Assembly: GCF_000003605.2 (NCBI RefSeq)
Contig: NW_003150755.1
Location: 516,106 to 546,529, forward strand
From: Saccoglossus kowalevskii
Lineage: Eukaryota; Hemichordata; Enteropneusta; Harrimaniidae
DNA length: 30,424 bases
Direction of reading: 5' to 3'
Shown one piece after another: positions 9,701-20,957 of the stretch; position 1 is the stretch's first letter, and each line of letters begins with the position of its first letter. Position numbers and translations under genes: made by a program. Under the pieces are notes generated by a model. It was given only the letters and a program-made list of their open reading frames with translations, did no database searches and was not told the origin of the DNA.

Positions 9701-9945
9701 GAATTCCTAAACCTAATGGTAACCGGCATGCAAGTGAGATAGCTATTATGGCATTGGATATGGTGACCTTCGGAGAAAGTTTGGTAATTCCCCACAAGCC
9801 AGGAACGAAGATGACTTTACGCATTGGAATCCATACTGGACCAGTTGCAGCTGGGATCGTCGGTACCAAGATGCCTCGCTACTGCTTATTTGCTTATTTG
9901 GCGACTCAGTGAGAATTGCTTCAAGAATGGAGGCTACCGGTCTGC
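9701..9945 (+). CDS. Cyclase exon 6: catalytic core with 8-bp duplication
   Basis: The acceptor TTTATACAG completes the split Gly codon. It encodes IPKPNGNRHASEIAIMALDM, then LRIGIHTGPVAAGIVG and KMPRYCLF. There an 8-bp unit, TGCTTATT, occurs twice head to tail (9883-9890 and 9891-9898), shifting the frame into TGA at 9910-9912. Reading past one copy restores FGDSVRIASRMEATGL up to the donor C|GTAAGT. In that frame AGA at 9912-9914 gives Arg where class III cyclases have their catalytic Asn (SVN.ASRME). The following Arg of the same motif is kept. Confidence 0.88.
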
Positions 9946-10088
9946 GTAAGTAGATGTCGTCTTTATGGCAGTACATGATACTGGTATACAGATGATTCAA
10001 CAATCACTGAGATAGGAGTGATATTCTCGGTGCGTAGTGGTGACAACATGTGAACCAACCTAAGATATTTTTTTTTTTCATTTTGCAG

Positions 10089-10180
10089 CAAATCGTATTC
10101 AGTTGAGTGAGCATACCTTCGATATTTTGAAAGACATCGAGTTTTTGGTTATAAAACAGAGAGGAGACATTGTTATTAAG
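10089..10180 (+). CDS. Cyclase exon 7: catalytic domain C-terminal part
   Basis: Preceded by a strong acceptor (T-rich tract, TTTTGCAG). It completes a Pro codon and encodes NRIQLSEHTFDILKDIEFLV and then KQRGDIVIK, the usual C-terminal strand and helix of guanylate cyclase domains. It ends in phase 0 at AAG|GTATAA. Confidence 0.85.
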
Positions 10181-10450
10181 GTATAATGACAAATCTAAGT
10201 AACTATCACAAACACGCACATCGACGTCTCCTCATTGGTTACATACACTGATAGCAATGTCCGCCTATTGGTTGAATATCACATACACTAACACCAGTGC
10301 CCAGTCGACGGCATATCACACGCCCTGAAAACTATGCTGCGCAAATAGTTGAATATTATACATTCACTATGTGTAATCTATCGGTGGATATATTGCTAGT
10401 GCCATGGTCTCGTATTAATTGAGTCTGAAATTACAATCATTTGCTTACAG

Positions 10451-10552
10451 GGCAAAGTCAGAATGTCCACCTATTGGTTACTGGAGCGGCGTGGTAAAGG
10501 TTTCACAAAAGACGTTCAAGAACAGCTGAATTTGAATATACCAGAGATTTGA
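10451..10552 (+). CDS. Cyclase exon 8: end of catalytic domain and stop
   Basis: Acceptor TTGCTTACAG. It encodes GKVRMSTYWLLERRGKGF, matching the family's terminal GKG.M.TYWL motif, with an unusual Arg in the loop (KVRMSTYWL). A 16-residue tail follows, ending in IPEI and TGA at 10550-10552. Confidence 0.88.
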   Translation, partial: GKVRMSTYWLLERRGKGFTKDVQEQLNLNIPEI

Positions 10553-10909
10553 AACCAGCAACCTCGCAAGATTTCATATAGTCACGCGTGGCTTGGTATA
10601 GACTTTTTGAAATGTACTATACAACATAGGTTATGCATATATAGTTTTTGTTTGCATATGTTTTTATTGTTCATGTGAAATCGTAGCGAAATTCTATGAC
10701 TATTATAATATTATATTCAATTTGTTCCACCCTGCATTTGTTAATTTCCAGCGTGGGCTATTCCAATAACAAGATAATTAGCTTTCATTATATACACTCA
10801 TACAGTTGTATGCAAAACATTCTTTACGTCCCCCCCCCCTTGTCCACGTCGGTTTAGAATAGTAGTTGCCAATATATATCTTTCGTAACAAAAAAAATAT
10901 CTTTCTAAT

Positions 10910-10915
10910 AATAAA
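10910..10915 (+). terminator. Candidate polyadenylation signal of the cyclase gene
   Basis: AATAAA about 360 bp after the cyclase stop codon. It is the nearest canonical hexamer I noticed in the likely 3' UTR. A C10 tract lies at 10830-10839 just upstream. Confidence 0.4.
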
Positions 10916-13900
10916 AGTGGCATAATCATAGAAGGTAGTTCAGGGCGTGAAACGAATCAAATTGGGAAAACGCACGCTTGCGACGTATAAACGGTGACAT
11001 AAGTATAAACATATTATTATACATCTGTAAGCGTAACGTAAGTTACAGCGTGGCGTAATTTTGCGGTATTTTACGGGATATTTTCATCCCACCATATAAA
11101 GAAATGGGAATTCCAAGTCCAATATTCATTTTCAATTAGTTTATTTGAAAAGTAGTGCTAGAGCAGTAGGTGATAGACCCCTTTTTTGAACGCCATAATC
11201 TTTTCCTTCAAATGTTGTTGGTATATGCCCAAGACGAGTAGCGTAAGGCACACGGGATACAATTAATGAGGTCGTGGCAGGCGGTCGATCGAAAAAAAAA
11301 CTACGGTATCGTGGGAAAAATATTTATAGAACGGATTTATTTTCTTTGTAAAAAAGATCAAATTAAATTAGTGTCAATTAACAGATTATGGTATCATAGG
11401 AAAATATGTTTTATTTATTTACATATCAGGGTTATCGTAAATTGTATCTTTATAACAAATCACAGTAATGAATATTCATCATATAACTGTCAGTGTGATA
11501 TTAATAAATGTGTTCTGTGTAATGGCTACCAATGTGTTCTGACGTTTCTAACAATGGTCGATCAAAAATACCATGGGATGGATATTTCTAAAGCCGATGA
11601 TTGGTTTGGGAGTTCACGTGACGTCGTTTGTATCGATAGAATTGCTTTGTCCGACGCGTAAATATATTGTTTGACGGAATAGTTTTGTGCCAGGAATGTG
11701 ATTCTTTTGTTGAATTTAATATTCCCTCTATAAAATTAATATGTTGGCCTACGAAAATTATGACCAGATACATATACGTTTGTATAAGTATAAGTATAAG
11801 GAAAATTATTTAAAAACCGATCTTGATATATATTTGTGTGACACCGAAAACTCCAAACAGACTCTCCTGTAAATGTGTTTGTAACAACTACTCTGTGTTA
11901 AAGAATTTTCCAAATCCTTTTGTATGTAATTTACATACAAAATAATAAATAATTTTCATGTCGAATTTCCATACCATATTAGGCTATTTTCGCTCACGTA
12001 ATATTATTAAAATGTATTTGTGTGTCGTATATATACTTTAAATGTATCTGTCATTGGCATAATTACGTTTCTTTGAAAATTGATTCCATCGAATGTATGT
12101 CCCGTTCTGTCACTTAAATCAAGCTGCTTTACGAGCAATATATATCAGTCTGTAACTTTCTTCTACAGAAATGATATAGTGAGTTGATTGTAAACCGAAT
12201 TTCACAGATCACGAATTTCGATGTTGTATTTGTCTCATTTATCTGCTTCCGTTAACAAAACTGTGTGATGTACCATCACCTCAGTCAACCGAATACGTCG
12301 TTCTGGTTGATCGAGGGCGTGTCTTTAATTATGCAAGCTGCGGTAAAATGCACCATATACAACGGTTTCGCATGTTAAGATATGTGACCCAAACGTGACA
12401 CAATTGGTGTCAAATATATAGCGTATTGAAAGATATTACGATCCTTGTGTGTTTAAAAAGAGATCAATGGAAAACATTTAACTTTTAGAATTACATTTAT
12501 TAACTTGGAATTTTCGCCATCCCTCAAAATGCAATCGTGCATACGGCGCATGTATTTCTATAAATTGTGTTATTTTGATAATATTTCTATTGGATTGCAC
12601 AGACTCAGCAGTGACTACTTCAGCTTGGGATAATGTTAAAAATAATCAATGCAGAATGCGTAAGATGTTGTGAATTATCCATGTTAGTTGTTGTCACATA
12701 CAAGTTCTATATGAAACCATTATTTAACAGTTTAACCAAAATTACACAATGTTTAACATGTTTTCTGCATCTTTTCATTTTACCTAAAACACAGCAATAC
12801 AACAAGGAATACAACAACAAATTACATATTTGATTATATTTATTGATTTTGTAATATCATGTATCACAATAATAAAAGATGTTTAAGCTAACTCAGTATA
12901 ATTACAGCCGTTGTCTATAATATACAATGTATTCTACCAGGTGAACAATCCATGATGGCTGGTGTCGACGTTTACTTCTAATTCATTCTATTCATTTCAT
13001 ATATCCGAGAGACCAACTCGTTTGTCCATTGCGTTCCCAGTTTTACCTTCATCCTGTTTCTTTATCGCATAATCACCATGTATCTTGTCTATTTCCGTTT
13101 TTTCACGAACACAGCCGTCTACTTTATGTAGGTGTATGATGAACAGTGTTATGAAAACCAGCAAAATTACAAGTCGAGTTGATGTAATTTCTATGTTGAA
13201 TTACACGGTGTATACCAAGACTCACTGTTGATAGAAAGAGCTACGATAATGTTGTACCTCAAATTGTAGGCACTGCTGTATCACATATTTGGAAAGTGTA
13301 AATGCAACTAGAATATATTATGAACAATTTAGACTCGTTCGTGATTATGGAAAAATATTAATATGATTATATAAATTAGCGAATCACATCAATTATTATA
13401 AACATAATAATCACAACATTGACAGATATGAATGACATGTACAATTATCTGGTTAAAATAACAATTTATATGCAGTGAGTGGATTCAAATTACACATCTT
13501 CAGTCTTCTCTATATAGAATGGTGGGTGCTTATACTCATACACCAGCTTTGAAAACATATAAACATATAATCACAGATGTAATATTCATTGTTATAATTA
13601 TATCAATTTGGTACTTATTAGGACTAATGTCAAAACATTTGACAATAAATTTTTGCAATTGAATTCACTATTCTGATGTTTTGATCAATTTCACTATATA
13701 TTTTCAAGGGGATTCAACGTAACCTAATCAAAATTTAGTGAATAATAATGACAGTATTAGATTGCAACTTGACAGGAATGGCTCACATCAGGGAGGGCAA
13801 ACTGAATTTCATTGTTTTGATAATTGTAAACCCCACATTGCCCCTGAAGTATAATCTCTAAACTCCTCTGTTAAATTGTATGGTGAAACAATTAATTTGC

Positions 13901-14739
13901 CAAATGCCACAGTACTATTTTAAATCTCCCACACTAAAACCCACGTTTTTGGAATAAATTAGGTTTTTTGAGGTAAAATAGATTACAGCTTATAAACAGC
14001 ATTTAAACTGCTTACATGTGAGAAATCACATATTCCTGGAACAATACTTATGATTGACTTCTTCCCCGTGCAACAAGCAAATTTGTGTCTACAGTAGTCA
14101 TAAAGACACTCTCAACTCTGTCTCATTGTTATGCAACTCACAAAGTGTTAGTTACTGGAACTAATTAGTATTAGAGGAGTCATATTGAAACTCATTGCGC
14201 TCTATTGCGCACACTGAGTAGAAACCCCCAAAACCGTGGCAAATAGTCAGTCCTTGGCGCCTGTAATTGTGGAATCTTGTCATAGGTTATACATAGTTAG
14301 GAAAACAACCTTTTGGTCGAATATGAAACTTAAATATGAATATCAAAGCAACAAACCTGAGAAAAAACTTGGCACACATCACAAGGAGTTGCTCACAGAA
14401 TCAGGAAACGGATTACAGTAGTATCCCATAATATGAATCAGGTTACACTGTCTTTGGTGAACTTTGACACAAGTGGTCATTTGCGAAGATGGTGCCTGGC
14501 AGTGTAGTTCATTGACGATCATCGCAGTCGATATTGGGTTCATGCAATGTAGGTAGAGTATTTTGGGTCATTTGGTCCACGTTGTTTAAACTTATGTGTA
14601 CTGATTCAACAGCATCGGCCCTTGCCTAACGAATTTGTGTAAGAATTTAACGAAAAATCGGTAATAATCGATAGTGCGTATTTACATGGGTCCAGAATAG
14701 ACGCCCCCATCGCGTAATATCCCTAATATCGTGAAAGAT
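10916..14739. other. Intergenic, no gene seen
   Basis: AT-rich sequence. The longest open frame (11266-11661, plus strand, 131 codons) has no family resemblance and an AT-driven composition. Minor features are a TATAAG triplicate at about 11783-11800, a 25-bp perfect palindrome at 11918-11942, and a shared TCACGTGACGT word at about 11613. Confidence 0.45.
11918..11942. repeat. Perfect 25-bp palindrome with AATAAA just after it
   Basis: TTTTGTATGTAA, one T, then TTACATACAAAA: arms of 12 bp match exactly around a single central base. AATAAA follows at 11944-11949. It could form a hairpin in RNA from either strand or be a chance palindrome in AT-rich DNA. Confidence 0.6.
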
Positions 14740-14744
14740 CGGAC

Positions 14745-15073
14745 TGCGACCCCACCCAAATTCGCTTTTATCAGCAAGCTTGATAAGCTTCATACGATGA
14801 GAAACCAGAGCCATACCTTTCAGAGAGCGTCTGTGGCTTTCTCTACAGCATTTTTAGTAGTGGCATCCATGGCGGTATGCAGGCACTCCATCACCTACGC
14901 CACGTTTTTGCCGCCGTCCCAAGAGCTTTGCTATTTTCTTCAGACAAGTCGCGCTTAAATTTCGCCAAACGGTCTTCTACCACGGTGGTAATATGCTAGT
15001 AACATCGTCGAGCAAGTCCTGGTGTTGGTGGTGGTGTTATCAGTTCGCTGACGCCTTCTGTCAGTGTGGACAT
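14745..15073 (-). mobile_element. Decayed gag-like retroelement fragment
   Basis: On the minus strand, pieces of one protein appear in successive frames. They begin MSTLTEGVSELI at 15073, followed by VEDRLAKFKRDLSEENSKAL, MECLHTAMDATTKNAVEKAT and, shifted again after a TGA, MALVSHRMKLIKLADKSEFG followed by WG. The KLIKLADKSEFGW core and the preceding helical FKR(D/K)L.E.N segment resemble a gag-like protein often found beside reverse-transcriptase and tyrosine-recombinase elements in marine invertebrates. Stops and frameshifts show it is long dead. G+C is higher than in the surroundings. Assignment is from memory of the motif, and the element class is not proven. Confidence 0.55.
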
Positions 15074-16014
15074 CGTGAGTTGTTTACAACCGAGACTGAA
15101 TACAATAGAATACTCTTCTTACTATATACTCATGAGCACTTGGCTACTTAGCCACTAACCAATCGGAGCAAGTGCAATGGCACCTGAATAATTTACATAC
15201 GAATAGACGGCAATTATCTGCTAATCTACGAAACGCAGATAATTTATCAAAGTCAGTACACAATTAGGTTTAGTAATGCTCATTCGCCAGAACTTTTTGT
15301 TTCAAATATGGCTGTCTATATATACATGTGCCAATATTTTTCACAAGTCACCATTTTGTGTGTATTTTTAGATATCAAATTTAAAACAAAATATACGTCA
15401 TCGTATTAAGGTGAAATTCTGAAATAATTAAGGTTGCGTAATTTGTGTAATTTGTGTACTATGTTCACCAAGGTGCCAGACACTGTATACGACCTGCACG
15501 TGCTTTCAACGGTTTTAAACACAAATCTTTCCCGTGACAACAAATATAATATAGCTTTATGTATGAACGAAACAACAATATTTGCGTATACAATAACTAT
15601 AAAAGTGAAGGAATTTAAAATCCAGTTATGAAAAATATTTATTTTGCACCCAGGAGGTGTCAAATGTTAGCACATATGTAATCCAGACCTCAAGAGGGCG
15701 CTATACTGAATGAGAGTTAAATATATGTTTAATTTTGAAAAATCCAATGTGACTAGAAGAGGCACGTATCCGCTGATGTTTTTATTTGTAAAATAATTAG
15801 TCTATATATAATCTGTATAGTCTATAAAAAAGTGACAACAATTTGAATCTCAGGAAATGTTCAAAATGCCAACTTTCTATTTAACTTGAGTTCAACAGCC
15901 GAAGCATTTTACCAATCGAAATTCAGATCAAACGGGGGTCAATGAGCACAGAGGTATTTCACGAGTAACTGACATCTAAGTAATTCAGTAATTAACCTAG
16001 GGAAATTGACGTTT

Positions 16015-16093
16015 GATTAATTGACCTATGAGTACCTGACATTGATTGAATAGGTTAATAGACTTTTCATTAATTGACCTTTGAGATATTGAC
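16015..16093 (+). repeat. Degenerate local repeat (ATTAATTGACC)
   Basis: The 26-bp segments at 16015-16040 and 16068-16093 agree at about 20 positions (ATTAATTGACC.TGAG....TGAC), 53 bp apart. Related TTGAC/TAATT words surround them. Probably a decayed tandem repeat. Confidence 0.4.
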
Positions 16094-17039
16094 CACCAGG
16101 AAATGCATATGGAAAATCTAGTAGCAACGTGAGAACACCATGTAATCTAGTAATGACACTCATCATCTGCGCATGCGGGAATCAGCCACACCGTGTCGTT
16201 GTTTACAAATAAGCGTCTACCCATGAGCCTTTGCGTTTTGACATGCGTTGTTATCGTCGTTTGAGACTAAATTCCCGCGCATGCGCATGTGCATGCGACG
16301 ACCCCTTCTACTTTAGAGAGTAGTATATCGTCGGGGTAGTAATAATGTACTGGCCTTAAAAAAGGAAAGGATATTGTTTTCTTTGCTTTGCTAATAGTTT
16401 TGTAGATACTGGCCAATGGAATCTACAGGAGAATACGATTCCGAGATATCTGTAATATGAAACGGTCTTAAACTCCATCCCACCATAAACCCATTTCACG
16501 TTTTTTAATAAATAACCCCGCCCTTAGAAAAAACAATTTTGGTCTTGGAAGAAAAAAAAACTGAATTTGCAAGATAATTCAGAAATTTATATTAAGAATA
16601 AATCGTAGCAATATGTATTCCCTATGAACCCATACATAATTTTCATAATTGCTGATTACACAAGAATATTGTGAAAAAAAGATAATTTGCTATATTATCT
16701 ATATTTTTGTCTTTTATTTGTCTTGAATTATGACTGAAAGAAGCTGAATGAAATTACAAACTGTGTAGTGTGTTCAACAACTCATGTATGAACAATAATA
16801 AATATGATTTTTAAAAATACTGTATTTTTCTGGATAAAAACGAAAGAATTTCATAACTATTTTAATGCTGCATAATACACCAGCTGTCAAAATACTTCAT
16901 TTGAACACAATCAGCCAATCCGTGACCATGATTTTTGTAATAGCGTCCTCTGCGTCAAAAACAAAGTAGAATAAAGAATCTGATCTCAACTATAGAGGGC
17001 CTAAACCACAATAGGAAAGACATGTTTATGAAAGAAAGG

Positions 17040-17043
<4 letters not shown>

Positions 17044-17072
<29 letters not shown>
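17044..17072. repeat. (TA)n microsatellite
   Basis: Uninterrupted alternating A/T for about 29 bp. Confidence 0.9.
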
Positions 17073-19837
17073 CTAATATTGTGCATTAGTTCATTGATCG
17101 GTGCAATGTAACATTGCGAGTAATATTTCAGAATTGTTATTCATATAGTCTAAGGTTTTTATAATCTGTGTTTAGAGCGTCGATAATATTAAGTAGTTTA
17201 ATGCGGATAATTTTAGAATTTACAATTCCTGATTGATTTGATTCCCTTGAATACATTATTCTAGTAACAGCGTAGAAATAAATTGTATTGCTATACTGTT
17301 ATACTGTACATTACGTACTTGATTGTGAGCCCCATTTTATTACGCTAGTTACATTACAATACATTAGCAATTTCGCCTTTTAGTAACATCAATTTTCCGT
17401 TACTTCATTGTCACAGTAAGGCCGAAAAAGTAATCTTGTCAATTACTTACAAATATTCACTTCATCGTAACTTACTTCGTTTTGTGGTAGTTATGTAATA
17501 ACCGAAACCTTCATTATACTTGATAATAAAGTGCATTATCTTGTACCAAGTAAATATTTACATGGTTGCAATTTTTAGTAGCCTTTTCATAATTCATTAT
17601 TCTATTAATTATTTTTCATCACCTAATAACAAGTGTTTAATAACGTCAATCTAGTCTTTCAATGCAAGTCCTTGCATACTTAGAATATACCGATATGCAA
17701 TCACACTGGATATTTGCATCTGGAATAAGAAACAATGTCGATATCAGACGCGATTTAAAAATGATCTACTGAGAAGGCAAGTAAATATTTTTAGTTGACC
17801 AAGTTTCAATCAGTCTAACCTCCGTAGATACATCTTTTCATCAAACAACAACATACCCAGGGGATTCTAAATGGATACATTAAACCCAGTTAAAACCGTA
17901 ACTAAAATGTTTCCGATGACAACTATTTCTACCAAAGGATAACTATTTCAATTTACAATTCATATCATATAATTGCCATGAGGTTGTGGCATGCGACCTT
18001 CTCATTCAAATTTAGAACATTGCAACATTTCCTGACCATGCGAGATTTCTAACCAGGTTTCAATCATTCACGTCACTAGTCAGTGGTTTTACCCATAGCC
18101 AAACTAACATCAACATTATCACTCCTGACTCGCATAATTAATTAACATACGTATTTTTGCTTTTCATCGCACTAGTAAAGGAATGTCAACATTTTTCTAG
18201 TATATTAGTGACACTGCAATTACAATTTGTTGAATTTTATTCTATTTTGACAAAAATAAACTATTTTGCAGGGGACGACATGCTTGTACTTCAAACTGAT
18301 ATCAGAATAATAGTTAATGTGAATGGCATTTTAGTGAAAACAAACTGGATTTGAAATGGCCTGATACTTGAGAGTAGTCAGCTGTAGCAACTTCTCCAAT
18401 ACCAGTATGAATTGAATTGCTTCATTTGCGAGGCTTTCATGCCTTGATCATGGTCTTTTCTATTTGATTTTAAAATCTAAATAAATCACTCTTCAAATTT
18501 GTTTGAATGTTGCATAGTTGACCAAACTGAGTGTGTGCTTTTCAAGTTTTGCAACCCATTCATTCAATTCAATGTTAATATTAATTAAAAATGAATGCAT
18601 TTTTTAATAATTATTATTAAATAATTCAATTTCAATTAAAACCAGCGATTCACTTTTAGATATTAATCTGAAATTAAACAAAAACTTTTAACCAAAGTGT
18701 ACGTGTTTCCATAATTACAATCATTATAGATACATTTTGGCAGATATTTCATATGAAACTCATTTGAAGTATTTTGAAGTATTAAGTTTGTAATTGTAGT
18801 TTTTGAAATTCAATACCCATATCAGTTTCACAATATTGTCAAATTATGATTTTAAAATCTGTGACCAATCGCGTCAAGTGTATACGAATTGGGAACAGTC
18901 AATATTACATATTGCATAACAAGCCAATTATACATTCGAGTGTTCTGGGTTAGTAACAATACAAATATAAGCAGGCACTATTTGTCCCCTTTGACTTATT
19001 CGTAAAAAAATACCGGTCCAGAAAAAAATACATTGGACACCTTTACCATATGCTTTTTTATGAATATACATTCGTACAACCGAAACGTACACAATGGCAC
19101 ATTATTAAATCAAAGATAATATAGACCCAAAGGTCCACAAACAAAAAATTATGTCTTGCGTTTCGAAAAACAAACACATGTCTCCACATGTTGTATCCGC
19201 CATTTATTATTTATTTATCTAATATATTATTTATATTTGTAATTATATTTATTTATTTATATCACCGAACAACACAAATGAGTACTGACAATTCAAATGA
19301 CAATAAAATAGTAAACGGAAAATGAAAACAAATTAAAAGCGAAAACTCTTCACAGAAGATCACAGAAGTAGTCCTGTTGAACTAATCGAGTCTGTGACCC
19401 CGTAATGAATAAATTTGCTTGACCTGTATAAAAGCACCTGTATTTCATAGTTTACACATCATAACGCATTACACTAACTAATGAGTAATTAATTATTATG
19501 CAATCGAAATAACTGAAGTAAACGAACAAATATTTCAAATTAAAAGTTAATTCATAAGAATATTAGAAGGAAACCAAGTCAACTCTGCGTTTTCGTTGGG
19601 AATGCTAGTAGCTGACGTTTGAAATCTTCAAAGAAATTATTAACGAACTGAACTGTTTTTTTTTTCAAATTCAGCCATTGTTTTCTCCATACCTGCTAGG
19701 GTATCCACTTTTTTTAGTTAGCTGGAACAATGAGGATTGTATCTGCTGGATGTTGTCAAATATAGAGTTTGGAGTCTTTGTAGGTGATGTACGCTATTGA
19801 CATTGTCAGCCTCGTTTTCATGACGATTCGGAGACCT

Positions 19838-19859
19838 CACGTGACGTAATATGACGTCA
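19838..19859. promoter_or_regulatory. E-box overlapping a CRE pair
   Basis: CACGTG (19838-19843) overlaps TGACGTAA (19842-19849), followed by a consensus CRE, TGACGTCA (19852-19859). The two CRE-like sites start 10 bp apart, one helical turn. Such sites bind bZIP (CREB/ATF) and bHLH factors in animals. The site lies about 1 kb beyond the receptor gene's 3' end, so the target is unknown. Confidence 0.35.
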
Positions 19860-20131
19860 ACGACATTGATTCCAACTCAGTTAATCATCTTCGTAATAGT
19901 TTTAATGATAGCTGTATCTGTCAAACTGCTGTCGATCTCTAGAAAAAGCAGCGTGAGATATTTACTATTGTCCTCTTTCACAAAGTGAAATCCACATTTG
20001 TTTTCACACTTTCCCAACATGTTGTTAATAGAAAATCATATCTATTTGGTCCAAAATTATCACCAAAAGTAGATGATAAAAATGGGCAAAATGTTGATTG
20101 TAAAGTTGAAGTCATCTGCTGCAATAAAGTC

Positions 20132-20163
20132 TAATAGAATAGAATAAAATAGAATATAAAATA
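20132..20163 (-). repeat. Degenerate AGAAT tract (ATTCT on the other strand)
   Basis: Imperfect AGAAT/ATAAA repeats, the reverse complement of the perfect ATTCT array at the right end of the window. The sequence just upstream (GCAATAAAGTCTAATAGAAT) loosely resembles the reverse complement of the junction between that array and the foldback element. Confidence 0.4.
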
Positions 20164-20780
20164 GGCTCAAAGCAGACATGTCTAATTACGTATGTTATAT
20201 GCAGATTATGTAGTTTCCTAGTAGTAACCTCTGATTTATCTGGAAATGCCATTAAAAGATGATCACGAATTTTAGGATTGAAACGTGAAATTGAAGAATT
20301 CAGATGAGGTCAACAGGGGTCACATCATATAATTAACTAGTCGTGACAATATTTGATTCGGACAAATAAACGAGTTAACACAAACTAAAATAACGAAATG
20401 CGTATTTATAATTGTTGTAGTGTTGAAATAATTTCGCAAACTCCCTTGAGATTCACGACAAATTGCCGACAATTACAGTATAGTACCACAGTTAGAGTTG
20501 AAATGTCCTCATCGACTGCGCACGTCCCCTTAGCTGATCTATTTCAAGTGCTATAATATAGGGTTACGTCAGTTATATTTTTAGTATTAGCCAGCGAGCG
20601 AGCACACGTTTTCCGGATGCTCATGAGTACAGGTGTATTCTCGCATGAACTGTGGTAGTTATTGATTAGTAAATAACCATCTGGATAAATATTTATAGAT
20701 ATTTATACGCGGTTGGCGATATCCTTCATGTATAAACATTCTGCTAGTCATATCATCATGTGTACTCTCTTCTCACACTG

Positions 20781-20786
20781 TTTATT
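20781..20786 (-). terminator. Candidate polyadenylation signal of the receptor gene
   Basis: TTTATT on the plus strand, hence AATAAA on the minus strand, about 120 bp after the receptor stop codon. Position and orientation fit a short 3' UTR. Confidence 0.45.
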
Positions 20787-20906
20787 TCAACAATGATATT
20801 CCACGTAACACGTGTCCTTACAAGAGAATCACAGCGAACGCAAATACCGTCAATAATACCATATCTTATTGCATACATTCAAATGTTTAAATACACGTGT
20901 CCACTG

Positions 20907-20957
20907 CTACTGAAGATCGTATGCTCTTTTTCGCAGCTCCCGCAACTCCGACTGTTT
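20907..20957 (-). CDS. Receptor terminal exon: coiled-coil end and stop
   Basis: A very strong acceptor (TTATCTTTCTTTTGCAG on the minus strand) precedes [16 protein letters not shown] and TAG. It is phase 0, matching the upstream exon. The Leu/charge pattern continues the coiled coil of that exon ([10 protein letters not shown]). An opposite-strand open frame here (20760-21131) is taken as a shadow. Confidence 0.7.
   Translation of the reverse strand, partial: KQSELRELRKRAYDLQ

Larger units (their letters stand above)
4631..10552 (+). pseudogene. NIT-domain receptor guanylate cyclase, probably inactivated
   Basis: Eight exons (4631-4661, 4822-5090, 7548-7874, 8297-8521, 8897-9572, 9701-9945, 10089-10180, 10451-10552) join in phase and end in TGA. 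Without the lesions the product would be about 652 residues. Order: cytosolic N-terminus (1-78), first membrane helix (about 79-95), extracellular NIT sensor domain (about 101-375), second helix (about 380-400), coiled linker, and class III cyclase domain (about 450-640). Such proteins are expected to make cGMP from GTP in response to an extracellular ligand, which is not known for this one. Metal-binding motifs FFSDIVDF and IGDAY and guanine-recognition residues (VETIGD, YCLFGD) are readable. Lesions: TAA at codon about 120, two opposite frameshifts (about 9243 and 9409-9414), an 8-bp duplication at 9883-9898, and Arg for the catalytic Asn. Intact introns make it a non-processed pseudogene, unless the lesions are assembly errors. 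Confidence 0.8.
15080..20780. other. Intergenic desert, no gene seen
   Basis: No coding frame with family resemblance. Contents include a (TA)n tract, degenerate ATTAATTGACC-type repeats at about 16015-16093, an AT-rich low-complexity block at about 19200-19262, a CRE/E-box cluster at 19838-19859 and a degenerate AGAAT tract at about 20132-20163. Confidence 0.45.

Noticed and set aside
11266-11661. Plus-strand open frame of 131 codons in the desert
   Set aside because: AT-driven composition, no family resemblance, no splice context.
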